Notes under the pieces: generated by a model | Databases searched by the model: none | Told to the model about the DNA's origin: nothing | The model's input: the letters and a program-made list of their open reading frames with translations, nothing else | Shown: in pieces, positions 1-7,713 of the stretch | How the letters are laid out: each line of letters opens with the position of its first letter | Numbering within the stretch: the first letter of the stretch is position 1 | Assembly: GCA_017307275.1 (NCBI GenBank) | Contig: JAFKFK010000039.1 | Coordinates: 1 to 56,679, forward strand | DNA from: Alphaproteobacteria bacterium | GTDB taxonomy: Bacteria; Pseudomonadota; Alphaproteobacteria; Reyranellales; Reyranellaceae | Reading direction: 5' to 3' | Length of the DNA stretch: 56,679 bases | Made by a program: the position numbers and the translations under genes

Positions 1-31
1 GCTCGATCCTTCCTCTAGCCCAGAGCCTTGA

Positions 32-721
32 ATGAGTCGCAAATTGTTTGTGGGCAACCTGCCCTATTCGGTCACGTCTGAGCGTCTGTCTGAAGCCTTC
101 TCTCAGTTCGGCACCGTTACATCTTCGAAAGTGATCGTGGATCGCGAGACCGGCCGCAGCCGCGGCTTTGCCTTCCTCGAGATGGAAACCGATGACCAGG
201 GCGCCGCTGCCATGCAGGCCATGAACGGCGCGTTGTTGGATGGCCGTTCAATCGCGGTGCGCGAAGCTGTCGAGCGTCAGCCCGGCGGTGGTGGTGGCGG
301 CGGATTTGGCGGCGGCGGTGGTGGTGGTCGCGACGGCGGCGGCTTCCGTCCGCGTGGCCCGCGTCCGCCCTACGGCGGCGGCGGCGGTGGTGGCGGCTAC
401 GGTGGCGGCGGTGGCGGTGGCTATCGCGGCGGCGGCGGTGGTGGCTACGGCGGCGGTGGCCGCGATGGCGGCGGCGGTGGCTATGGCGGCGGTGGTCGCG
501 ATGGCGGCGGCGGCGGTGGCGGTGGTGGCTACGGGGCCCGCGATGGCGGTGGCCCGATGCGCGATCGTCGAGCGGACTTCTCAGGTCCGCCGCCTTCGGC
601 AGCTCCCGAGGGTGCCGGCGACTTCGGCCGTCCGCGTCGTCGCGAAGGCGGCGCCCCGGATCGTCCGCGTCGCGAGCGGGACTACGAGCCGCGCAAGCGT
701 GGCTTCGACGACGACCAGTAG
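32..721 (+). CDS. Glycine-rich RRM RNA-binding protein
   Basis: This 229-residue protein carries one N-terminal RNA recognition motif (about residues 3-80). RNP2 is LFVGNL at 5-10 and RNP1 is RGFAFLEM at 44-51. Residues about 85-175 are almost pure Gly with interspersed Arg, Asp, Tyr and Ala (RGG/YGG-like). A basic Arg/Pro tail follows. The architecture matches bacterial Gly-rich RRM proteins, thought to bind single-stranded RNA, often under cold or stress; that role is inferred from the family. The ribosome site is poor (a pyrimidine-rich leader ending AGAGCC). It appears monocistronic, with a strong terminator 45 bases after the stop. The overlapping Ala/Val-rich open frame is a shadow of the Gly codons. 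Confidence 0.93.
   Translation: MSRKLFVGNLPYSVTSERLSEAFSQFGTVTSSKVIVDRETGRSRGFAFLEMETDDQGAAAMQAMNGALLDGRSIAVREAVERQPGGGGGGGFGGGGGGGRDGGGFRPRGPRPPYGGGGGGGGYGGGGGGGYRGGGGGGYGGGGRDGGGGGYGGGGRDGGGGGGGGGYGARDGGGPMRDRRADFSGPPPSAAPEGAGDFGRPRRREGGAPDRPRRERDYEPRKRGFDDDQ
283..540 (+). repeat. GGC/GGT-rich codon repeat encoding poly-Gly
   Basis: This low-complexity tract of GGC and GGT codons lies inside the RRM protein gene. A near-duplicate GGGGRDGGGGG unit is visible around 450-515. Such tracts are prone to slippage, so length differences between strains or assembly errors are plausible here. Confidence 0.8.
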
Positions 722-765
722 AACTTAGGGTCCGGCGACCGCCGGCCCCAATCGATCGACGGAAA

Positions 766-793
766 CGCCGGAGGTTCCCCCTCCGGCGTTTTT
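766..793 (+). terminator. Rho-independent terminator after the RRM gene
   Basis: A perfect 9-base stem is formed by CGCCGGAGG (766-774) and CCTCCGGCG (780-788). It has a 5-base loop and is followed by TTTTT (789-793). It ends the RRM transcript before the next gene at 847. Confidence 0.9.
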
Positions 794-846
794 GCTTGTG
801 TGCCCCATGGCGGTGCTATGCTTCATGTCTTCGGCGGGAGACGGGC

Positions 847-1572
847 ATGAAGCGACGGTCGGCGCTTATTGGCTCTTTGGCAGCTATGGCCACGGCGACA
901 TCCGCGCGAGCGGAGACGCCGGTCGACCTGCAGCTCGTTCTGGCTGTCGATGTCTCGCGCTCGATCGACGAGATCGAAGCAGAGTTGCAGCGGCGCGGTT
1001 ATATCGAGGCGCTGACCAACGATCGTGTGATCGACGCCATCCTGTCCGGCGAACACAAGCGCATTGCCATCTGCTACACCGAATGGGCAGGCACGCACTA
1101 TCAGGTCGTCGTGCTCGACTGGACGGTGATCGACAGCGCCGGTGCGGCGCGACGCTTCGCCGAGAAACTCTCGGAGGCGCCACGCACCTCGCAAAGCTGG
1201 ACCGCGGTCGGCGCCGCGCTCGCCCATGCCGCGCAGCGCTTCGAGAACTCCGGACTAATCCCAAAGCGCCGCGTCATCGACATCTCGGGTGACGGCCGCA
1301 CCAACGACGGGCCGGCGGCAGAGATCATTCGCGACAGGTTGGTATCGCAGGGGATCGTGGTGAACGGCCTGCCCGTCATGATGAACCGCAACAATTTCGG
1401 CCGCCCTCCCGACCTTACCCTCGACAAGTACTACGAGGAGAACGTCATCGGCGGTCCGGGCTCGTTCATGATCGTGGCCGACAATTTCGACCATTTCGGT
1501 CGTGCCGTGCGGACCAAGCTGGTGCGCGAGATTTCCGACGCCGGCGGACCACGCCGTTCCTCGCCCGCCTGA
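847..1572 (+). CDS. DUF1194 von Willebrand factor A-like secreted protein
   Basis: This 241-residue protein has a Sec signal peptide (MKRR start, Ala-rich core, likely cleavage after A22). A vWA/DUF1194 domain follows. The metal-ion adhesion signature DxSxS is intact at D35-V-S37-R-S39, and a further metal-site segment (DISGDGRTND) lies near residue 140. The family is common in Alphaproteobacteria, is presumed periplasmic and has no assigned function. The start at 847 is preferred over an in-frame upstream codon at 796 because it begins the signal peptide and has GGGAG just upstream. Confidence 0.88.
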   Translation: MKRRSALIGSLAAMATATSARAETPVDLQLVLAVDVSRSIDEIEAELQRRGYIEALTNDRVIDAILSGEHKRIAICYTEWAGTHYQVVVLDWTVIDSAGAARRFAEKLSEAPRTSQSWTAVGAALAHAAQRFENSGLIPKRRVIDISGDGRTNDGPAAEIIRDRLVSQGIVVNGLPVMMNRNNFGRPPDLTLDKYYEENVIGGPGSFMIVADNFDHFGRAVRTKLVREISDAGGPRRSSPA

Positions 1573-1670
1573 CGGGCTTTCCGCACGAAAATTGCCAATT
1601 TCCCTTGGCCGGAGAGGGGCGAGGCCGCATCATCCGCGCCGCGACGGATTCTACGAACGGAGCCCTTTCG

Positions 1671-2417
1671 ATGCTGGCCAACGACCCGGTCACCCAGGCG
1701 CGGATCGACCTCACCACGGCCCTGCGCGCGGCGGCGCGCCATGGCCTGAACGAGGGCGTCTGCAACCATTTCAGCATGACCGTGCCCGGCCGCGAGGATC
1801 TCTTCCTCGTCAATCCGCAGGGCCTGCACTGGTCGGAGATCACGCCGTCCGACATCGTCATGGCCGACGGCGATGGCAATGTGATCGAGGGCAAATACGA
1901 AGTCGAGGCGACCGCCTTCTACATCCATGCCCGCATCCATGCCGGCAACCCGCGTGCCAAGGTCGTGCTGCACACCCACATGCCCTATGCGACGGCCCTG
2001 ACCTCGATCCAGGACGGGCGCATCGAGATGTGCACCCAGAACGCCTTCCGCTACTGGGACCGCATCGCCTACGACGAGAAATACGGCGGCGTCGCCCTGT
2101 CGAACGACGAGGGCGAGCGGATGTGCCGGGCCATGGGCGACAAGGACATCCTCTTCCTGCGCAACCACGGCGTCATCGTTTCGGGTCCGACCGTTGCCCA
2201 GACCTATGACGACCTTTATTACCTCGAACGCGCCGCGATGGTGCAGGTGCTGGCCATGCAGACCGGCCGGCCGCTGCACAACATCGACGACGCGATGGCC
2301 GAGCATACCGCTCGGCAGATCGCGGGCGAGGCCCAGCAGGCCTTCCTGCATTTCGAGTCGCTGAAGCGCATGCTCGATCGGGACGAACCCGGCTGGAGCA
2401 GGCTCGCGGCGGCCTAG
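1671..2417 (+). CDS. Class II aldolase/adducin family protein
   Basis: This 248-residue protein has the class II aldolase/adducin fold seen in fuculose- and ribulose-phosphate aldolases. Candidate zinc ligands are visible: H101 and H103 in HTHMPYATAL and H166 in RNHGVIVSG. The family uses Zn2+ to stabilise an enolate in aldol or epimerase reactions; the substrate cannot be read from the sequence. The 1671 start has ACGGAG upstream and is preferred over an upstream in-frame codon at 1605. It lies 98 bases after the DUF1194 gene. Confidence 0.9.
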   Translation: MLANDPVTQARIDLTTALRAAARHGLNEGVCNHFSMTVPGREDLFLVNPQGLHWSEITPSDIVMADGDGNVIEGKYEVEATAFYIHARIHAGNPRAKVVLHTHMPYATALTSIQDGRIEMCTQNAFRYWDRIAYDEKYGGVALSNDEGERMCRAMGDKDILFLRNHGVIVSGPTVAQTYDDLYYLERAAMVQVLAMQTGRPLHNIDDAMAEHTARQIAGEAQQAFLHFESLKRMLDRDEPGWSRLAAA

Positions 2418-2435
2418 GGTATTTTGGGGGACACG

Positions 2436-3038
2436 ATGCGTATTGCCGCCACTCTCGTTGCACTCTCGACGCTGGGGCTCGTCGATCCGGTGATGGCTCA
2501 GGGTTATGGTGCCGTTGGCGCCGGTCCGAAGCTCGGCGAGCTCGAGATCAGGGCCTACCAGAAGATCCCCAAGGCCAAGGTGGCGGTGCAGCTCACTTCC
2601 GACACGCATCTTTCACGCGAGCTGCGTCGGCAGGTGATGGTCCGCCTGCAGCAGCGCGGCAACGAAGTGGGCTTCTCCGGCGGCAATATCATGCGCATGG
2701 ATGTCAGCTACTTCGACCTGATGGGCGGCAGCGACCAGCGCACCGAAGGCACGATCGGCGGCCAGCCCTACTATGCCGAGCCCGGCGCCAATCCACGCCA
2801 GACCCTGCCGGCCAATCCGATCGGCCGCTACGACGGCAAGACGCCGTCGACGTCCGGTCCGACCCTGCGCGTTTCGCTGACGCTCTACGAAGCGAACACG
2901 GGCAAGGTGCTGTGGGTGGCTACCGGTTCCTGCGTCACGCAATCCAGCAATGCCCAGCGTGCCGGCGAGGCGATGATCAACAATATGTTCGACAACGCCG
3001 ACAACAACCGCGTCGGCGACGCCGGCTGCCCGCTCTAA
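2436..3038 (+). CDS. Secreted hypothetical protein
   Basis: This 200-residue protein has a short signal peptide ending near MAQG (about residue 22). The mature part is beta-rich and ends in a pattern (ATGSC..., then a helix with AMINNMFDNAD) reminiscent of periplasmic DUF4136-like proteins, though that resemblance is weak. The start at 2436 follows a GGGGG ribosome site and lies 18 bases after the aldolase stop, so the two may be cotranscribed. Two cysteines late in the protein could form a disulfide. No function is assigned. Confidence 0.75.
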   Translation: MRIAATLVALSTLGLVDPVMAQGYGAVGAGPKLGELEIRAYQKIPKAKVAVQLTSDTHLSRELRRQVMVRLQQRGNEVGFSGGNIMRMDVSYFDLMGGSDQRTEGTIGGQPYYAEPGANPRQTLPANPIGRYDGKTPSTSGPTLRVSLTLYEANTGKVLWVATGSCVTQSSNAQRAGEAMINNMFDNADNNRVGDAGCPL

Positions 3039-3069
3039 CCACTACACAAGATATTGCAAAGGAAACGTC

Positions 3070-3618
3070 ATGCCGCGTCTGGCTCCGCTTGACCTGAACA
3101 AACTCTCCCCCGAGCAGAAGAAGGTGGCCGACGCCATCCTGGGCGGACCGCGCGGCGGTTTGCGTGGCCCGTTCGAGCCGTGGCTGCGCAGCCCGGTGCT
3201 GGCCGATCGTGCACAGAAGCTCGGCGAATACTGCCGCTTCAACAATTCGCTGCCTAAGGACTTGTCGGAACTGGCGATCTGCCTGGTCGGCCGCCACTTC
3301 AAGGCGCAGTTCGAGTTCTATGCCCATGCACGGCTCGCCAAGGAAGCGGGCCTTTCGGCCGATATCGTCGAGGCGATCCGCCTGCGCGCCACGCCGCCCT
3401 TCAAGCGCGATGTCGAGAAGGTGGTCTACGACTTTGTCACCGAATATCTCGAGACCAACCGTGTCGCGCCCGCCAACTACAAGCGCGCGATCGATGCCTT
3501 CGGCGAACAGGGCGTCGTCGATCTGGTCGGCGTGTGCGGCTACTACATGCTGGTCTCCATGACGCTGAACGTCTTCGAGGTCCCGCTGCCGCCGGGCGAG
3601 CCCGACCCGCTGCCGTAA
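3070..3618 (+). CDS. Carboxymuconolactone decarboxylase/AhpD-like family protein
   Basis: This 182-residue all-alpha protein has the CMD/AhpD-like core ELAICLVGRHFKAQFEFYAHARLAKEAGL (about residues 66-94). That core is typical of the branch in which the redox CxxC is replaced by other residues. The missing CxxC argues against AhpD-type peroxidase-partner activity. Members of this branch are metabolic enzymes of mostly unknown substrate. It starts 31 bases after the preceding gene with an AAAGGA ribosome site and probably belongs to the same transcript. Confidence 0.85.
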   Translation: MPRLAPLDLNKLSPEQKKVADAILGGPRGGLRGPFEPWLRSPVLADRAQKLGEYCRFNNSLPKDLSELAICLVGRHFKAQFEFYAHARLAKEAGLSADIVEAIRLRATPPFKRDVEKVVYDFVTEYLETNRVAPANYKRAIDAFGEQGVVDLVGVCGYYMLVSMTLNVFEVPLPPGEPDPLP

Positions 3619-3623
3619 AAGCC

Positions 3624-4256
3624 TTGGATACCGCGAACTTCGCCCTCTTCCTTGCGGCCGCCCTGGCGATTGCGATATCGCCCGGGCCAGGCCTGCTCTA
3701 TGTCGCCGCCCGTACGCTCGCGGGCGGCCGCAACGAGGGCCTGGCGTCGAGTTTTGGCACCGGCCTCGGCGGGCTTGTCCATGTCGCGGCCGGCGCCATC
3801 GGCGTTTCCGCTCTGATGCTGGCGAGCGCAGAAGCTTTCGCCGTGCTGAAGATCGCAGGCGCGATCTATCTCGTCTGGCTGGGCTTCAAGAGCTTCCGCG
3901 AGTCCGGCCTCGCCATCGACACCAAGGTCGCTGCAACCGGCGCAGCGCGCGCCTTTCGCGAAGGCATCGTCGTCGAAGCGCTGAATCCCAAGACGGCGGC
4001 CTTCTTCCTGGCTTTCCTGCCGCAGTTCGTCGATCCGTCGGCCGGTCCGGTGTGGCTGCAGTTCGTCGTACTCGGCCTGATCTCCGTCACGCTCAACACG
4101 GCCGTCGATGTCGTGGTGACCTTCCTCGCCGCCCGCGCGCGCCATGCTGCCATCTCGCGCCCCGGTCTGCTGCGTCGCCTGCGTCAGGGCGCCGGCGTCG
4201 CCATCGCGTCGCTGGGCCTCGCGCTCTTCTTCGCGCGACGGCCCGCCTCTCTTTAG
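3624..4256 (+). CDS. LysE family amino-acid exporter (RhtB-like)
   Basis: This membrane protein of about 211 residues shows the LysE signature near the N terminus (AIAISPGPGLLYVAARTLAGGRN) and about six hydrophobic segments. The loop LNPKTAAFFLAFLPQFV is typical of RhtB/LeuE-type exporters, which efflux amino acids or homoserine lactones across the inner membrane. The start is uncertain. An ATG at 3534 would overlap the preceding gene by 85 bases and add a non-hydrophobic extension, so the TTG at 3624, which gives the usual family length, is chosen. It ends convergent with the cyclase gene, 6 bases away. Confidence 0.85.
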   Translation: MDTANFALFLAAALAIAISPGPGLLYVAARTLAGGRNEGLASSFGTGLGGLVHVAAGAIGVSALMLASAEAFAVLKIAGAIYLVWLGFKSFRESGLAIDTKVAATGAARAFREGIVVEALNPKTAAFFLAFLPQFVDPSAGPVWLQFVVLGLISVTLNTAVDVVVTFLAARARHAAISRPGLLRRLRQGAGVAIASLGLALFFARRPASL

Positions 4257-4262
4257 GAGCGA

Positions 4263-5039
4263 CTACTCCTCGAAGATCGCGACGGCACGGGTCCAGCCGG
4301 CCGATGCGCCGCGGATCTTGTGCGGGAAGCAGGCGATGGTGAAGCCGTCGCCCGGCAGCGATTCGAGATTGTGCAGCTTCTCGAGATGGCAATAGCCGAT
4401 GTCGCGGCCGGCCTTGTGGCCCTCCCAGATGATCGACGGATCGTGATCCTTGGCCCATTTCTGGGCAGTGAAATAGAACGGTGCGTCCCAGCTCCAGGCA
4501 TCCGTACCGGTGAGCCGCACGCCCTTCTCCAGAAGATAGATGGTGGCGTCGTAGCCCATGCCGCAGCCGGCGTTCACGTAGTCGTTGTTGCCGTAACGCG
4601 AGCCGGCACGCGTGTTGACCACGACGATCTCGAGCGGCTTCAGCTCGTGATTGATGCGCTTCAGCTCCTCCTCGACTTCCTTGGCCGTGATGACGTGGCC
4701 ATCGGGCTTGTCGCGAAAGTCGAGCTTCACGCCGGGCTGAAAGCACCATTCGAGCGGTACTTCGTCGATGGTGATGGCGCGCTCGCCCTTGTTCATCGTC
4801 GGATGGAAGTGATACGGCGCGTCGAGATGCGTGCCGTTGTGCGTCGAGAGGTTGACGGTTTCGACCGCCCAGCCCTGGCCGTCGGGCAGGTCTTCCTTCT
4901 TGAGGCCCGGAAAGAAGCCCGCGATCTGCGCCGCCGTGTTTTCGTGCTTGTGATACTGGATCTTCGGCCCGAAAGGTTCGGGATCGGAGATCACGTCGTT
5001 CTCGAGATAGATCGAGAGGTCGACGAAACGGCGAGGCAT
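4263..5039 (-). CDS. Cyclase family protein (kynurenine formamidase-like)
   Basis: This 258-residue metal-dependent hydrolase of the cyclase family carries the defining motif HxGTHxDxP at H67, G69-T70-H71, D73 and P75, with further His residues (H77, H79) close by. Related enzymes are arylformamidase (KynB), isatin hydrolase and polyketide cyclases. The substrate is undetermined and no kyn genes are nearby. A clear AGGAAGGAG ribosome site precedes the ATG. The gene follows the SGNH hydrolase gene by 15 bases, suggesting one operon with opgC. Confidence 0.9.
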   Translation of the reverse strand: MPRRFVDLSIYLENDVISDPEPFGPKIQYHKHENTAAQIAGFFPGLKKEDLPDGQGWAVETVNLSTHNGTHLDAPYHFHPTMNKGERAITIDEVPLEWCFQPGVKLDFRDKPDGHVITAKEVEEELKRINHELKPLEIVVVNTRAGSRYGNNDYVNAGCGMGYDATIYLLEKGVRLTGTDAWSWDAPFYFTAQKWAKDHDPSIIWEGHKAGRDIGYCHLEKLHNLESLPGDGFTIACFPHKIRGASAGWTRAVAIFEE

Positions 5040-5054
5040 GGCGGTCTCCTTCCT

Positions 5055-5795
5055 TCAGGGACCAGTCAGCGCACCCAGGATCGAGCGGGTCAGCAGCTTG
5101 CCGATGCACTTCTGGCCGAAATCGTTGAGATGCAGTCCGTCGAGTTGCACGAACTGGGCGTAGGGCATGCCGTCCTGATACCAGGCTTGCATGATGTCGA
5201 AGCGGCGGAAGAGGCCTGCAGCGTAGTCCTTCGCCGCGTCGGCCATCACCCTCTCGTAAGCCTCCTTGTCGGGCGCGGCCACGACAGCAGGAACATACTG
5301 GAGGTTCATCAGCACGAAGTCGGCGCCCAGCGACTTGCCGAGCGCGAGGCCGCTGCGCAACGTCTTGTCGAATTTCTCCAGCGGCATTTGGCGGATCGCG
5401 GCGTTGGTGCCAGTCTGCCAGATCACCAGAGATGCCGGATTGTGCTGCATCTCCGTGCGCATGCGCGCGGCCATCTCCTCGACATCCTGGCCGCCGATGC
5501 CGCGATTGATCACCTCGATATCGACGCCGGGCAGCGCCTTCTCCAGGCCGATGCGCAACTGCGTGGGATAGGCAAACGCCGGATTGGACGCGCCGTAGCC
5601 GGAGGTCGACGACGAACCCAGGGCGATGATGCGCAGTTGCTTGCGCTCGGCGACGGCCTTTCGCGCCACCGGCAGCGGCGCACCGAGTTCGAGCAGCCCG
5701 GGCTTGGCACGGCAGAGCGTCATGGATTGCGCGAGGGCCGGCGAGCCTGCCAGTCCCGCCGTCATCAACAGAAGGAGAAGAAGGATCGGCCTCAC
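5055..5795 (-). CDS. SGNH/GDSL-type hydrolase, exported
   Basis: This protein of about 246 residues starts at a GTG whose bases form a GTGA overlap with the stop of the upstream OpgC gene. This start opens directly into a signal peptide with a poly-Leu core. SGNH blocks are visible: block I ALGSSSTSGYG with nucleophile S62, block II around NRGIGGQD, block III QTGTNA, and block V DGLHLND with D219 and H222 as catalytic Asp/His. It is predicted to be a periplasmic esterase or acyl hydrolase. Coupling to an OpgC acyltransferase suggests it edits acyl groups on the same glycan (inference). Confidence 0.86.
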   Translation of the reverse strand: MRPILLLLLLMTAGLAGSPALAQSMTLCRAKPGLLELGAPLPVARKAVAERKQLRIIALGSSSTSGYGASNPAFAYPTQLRIGLEKALPGVDIEVINRGIGGQDVEEMAARMRTEMQHNPASLVIWQTGTNAAIRQMPLEKFDKTLRSGLALGKSLGADFVLMNLQYVPAVVAAPDKEAYERVMADAAKDYAAGLFRRFDIMQAWYQDGMPYAQFVQLDGLHLNDFGQKCIGKLLTRSILGALTGP

Positions 5796-6937
5796 TCGAA
5801 GGCCTCGGCGACGGGCCGCCGCTGCGCCGACGCACTCGGTCCACCGCCCTTGGACCAGGCAGCGAGATAGGCGGCCAGACACATGATCGCGATGCCCCCA
5901 ATGCTCACGATAATCTGCGACAAGATCGAATCTTCATAGTAGCCGACGATCACCTGGCCGCTGAGCGCCAGGAAGGTACCGATGCAGAATATAAGCAACG
6001 AAGCTTCGCCGCATCTTCGAAGTGGGTGCCAGATTGGCCAGCGGAGGCTGGGGGCATCGATCGGCACCGCCAGCCGGACCAGCCAGGCCACGGCCAGGAA
6101 ATGCAGGAGCCTCAGGACGTCGATGTTGGTCTTGTCGATCGGATAGATCAGCCGCCCGACCCAGTGCGGGACCAGCCGCTCCAGCGGATTATAGTGCCAG
6201 GACAAGGAGATAAAGGCCGCGAACAGGATGAAGGCAATGGCCAGGGTGGTCAGTAGTCCTCGGAAACGGTCCAGCCAGGCGAGCTTGGGGCCCAGTACCG
6301 CGCAGGCCGCGCCCGCGTAGAAAACGACCTGCCAGGCCATGGGGTTGAAGTACCAGACCTTCTCGTCCGGATAGGCCGGCAGGTTCCAGTTGTAGTGGCA
6401 CGTCGCCGCATAGAGGCTGATCGAGGCCGCGATCACGGCGAATGGCCAGCGCACGACCACGGGCAGCACCAGCGGGAAAGCCGCCAGCAGCACGATGTAA
6501 AGCGGCAGCACGTCCAGATTGACCGGCCGGAATTTTAGCAGCGCCGCCTCGAGAATGGCGCGATAGGGATTCTGTCCCAGTCCCAGCAGTTCCATTTCCT
6601 CGATCAGCGCCGGCGTATCCCGCGCAATGGAGACCCAGGCGATCTGTGCCGAGAACGCTACGAACAACAGGATGTGCGCGACATAGAGCTGCCAGACGCG
6701 GCGATAGACACGGGCGGCGGCCCGCGGCCAGCCCTCCTGATCCATCATGCGGCTGTAGGCGATCACGGCGGTGTAGCCCGAGATGAAGACGAAGATCTCG
6801 GTGGCATCGCTGAAACCGTAATTGCGTACGGTCAGCCAGCTCATGATGTTGGTCGGGATGTGGTCGAGGAAGATGAACCACAGGGCCAGCCCGCGGAACA
6901 GGTCGAGACGGATGTCGCGAACGGAAGCACCGGCCAT
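5792..6937 (-). CDS. opgC: OpgC-type membrane acyltransferase
   Basis: This 381-residue polytopic membrane protein (about 10 hydrophobic segments) starts with the OpgC/acyltransferase-3-like pattern RDIRLDLFRGLALWFIFLDHIP and then ATEIFVFISGYTAVIAYSRMM. OpgC proteins transfer succinyl or similar groups to osmoregulated periplasmic glucans. The gene is first in a minus-strand run with the SGNH hydrolase (4-base overlap) and the cyclase. It is divergent from the alpha/beta hydrolase gene across a 59-base gap. No opgG or opgH is in the window, so the acceptor glycan is not established. Confidence 0.85.
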   Translation of the reverse strand: MAGASVRDIRLDLFRGLALWFIFLDHIPTNIMSWLTVRNYGFSDATEIFVFISGYTAVIAYSRMMDQEGWPRAAARVYRRVWQLYVAHILLFVAFSAQIAWVSIARDTPALIEEMELLGLGQNPYRAILEAALLKFRPVNLDVLPLYIVLLAAFPLVLPVVVRWPFAVIAASISLYAATCHYNWNLPAYPDEKVWYFNPMAWQVVFYAGAACAVLGPKLAWLDRFRGLLTTLAIAFILFAAFISLSWHYNPLERLVPHWVGRLIYPIDKTNIDVLRLLHFLAVAWLVRLAVPIDAPSLRWPIWHPLRRCGEASLLIFCIGTFLALSGQVIVGYYEDSILSQIIVSIGGIAIMCLAAYLAAWSKGGGPSASAQRRPVAEAFE

Positions 6938-6996
6938 GGTGGCCTATTGGTACCGCAGGCAAATCGACTGCGCTACGTTCCGCCGTGGAGGAAAGT

Positions 6997-7713
6997 ATGA
7001 CCAAGACACCCCTGCTTCTCGTACCTGGCGTGCTGTGCTCGCCGCGCCTGTTTGCCGCTCAAGTCGCAGCCCTCGAGGGCCAGGCCGAGATCGTCGTACC
7101 CGACTGGCGTCAGGCGCCGCTTTCGATTTGGGATAGCTGGGAAAGTGCTGCACGCTGGGTGATCGACCAGATGCCGGCAGAGAAGTTCGCGCTGGCCGGT
7201 CTGTCGCTTGGGGGCATGTTGGCCGTCGAGATCATGCAGTTTGCCGCAGACCGCGTGACCAAACTCGCCCTGCTCGACACAGGCATGCGCAGCCAGAGTG
7301 AAGCCGAGCGTGCGGTACGCCGCGCCCGCATCCGGCTCGCCAACGAAGGCCACTTCGAGCTGGTCCTCGGCATGCAGATGACTCGCTTCATTCCGGGCTA
7401 TCGCCTGCCCGACAAGCCGCTGGTCGACGAGGTGATGACGATGTGTGGCGAGATCGGCGTCGAGATCTACAAACGCCAGGAAGAGCTGGCAGCGATCCGC
7501 GTCGACCGGCGGCCCGACCTGCCGCGGATCAAGTGCCCGACGATCGTCGTGTGCGGCCGCGACGATGCGGCAACGCCGCTGTTCCTCTCCGAAGAGATGG
7601 CCAAGGCCATCCCGGCTGCTGCGCTCGTCGTCATTGAGCAATGCGGGCATCTCGTCACCATGGAGAAGCCCGAGGAGACCAATCAGATCCTGAAGCTTTG
7701 GCTCAACCGATGA
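6997..7713 (+). CDS. Alpha/beta hydrolase
   Basis: This 238-residue alpha/beta hydrolase has an oxyanion region LLLVPGVLCSPRLF, the nucleophile elbow GLSLGG with Ser70, and a C-terminal catalytic His in QCGHLVTMEKPEE. The size and motifs match MhpC/BioH-like soluble esterases; the substrate is unknown. The ATG at 6997 sits 5 bases after GGAGGA and is better than an in-frame GTG at 6985, which would place that ribosome site inside the gene. The 3' end overlaps the convergent CoA-transferase gene by 11 bases. Confidence 0.9.
   Translation: MTKTPLLLVPGVLCSPRLFAAQVAALEGQAEIVVPDWRQAPLSIWDSWESAARWVIDQMPAEKFALAGLSLGGMLAVEIMQFAADRVTKLALLDTGMRSQSEAERAVRRARIRLANEGHFELVLGMQMTRFIPGYRLPDKPLVDEVMTMCGEIGVEIYKRQEELAAIRVDRRPDLPRIKCPTIVVCGRDDAATPLFLSEEMAKAIPAAALVVIEQCGHLVTMEKPEETNQILKLWLNR

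Noticed and set aside
4093..5901. A 602-codon minus-strand frame overlapping the cyclase and SGNH genes
   Set aside because: It is on the same strand but out of phase with two motif-bearing genes and is Arg/Pro-rich.
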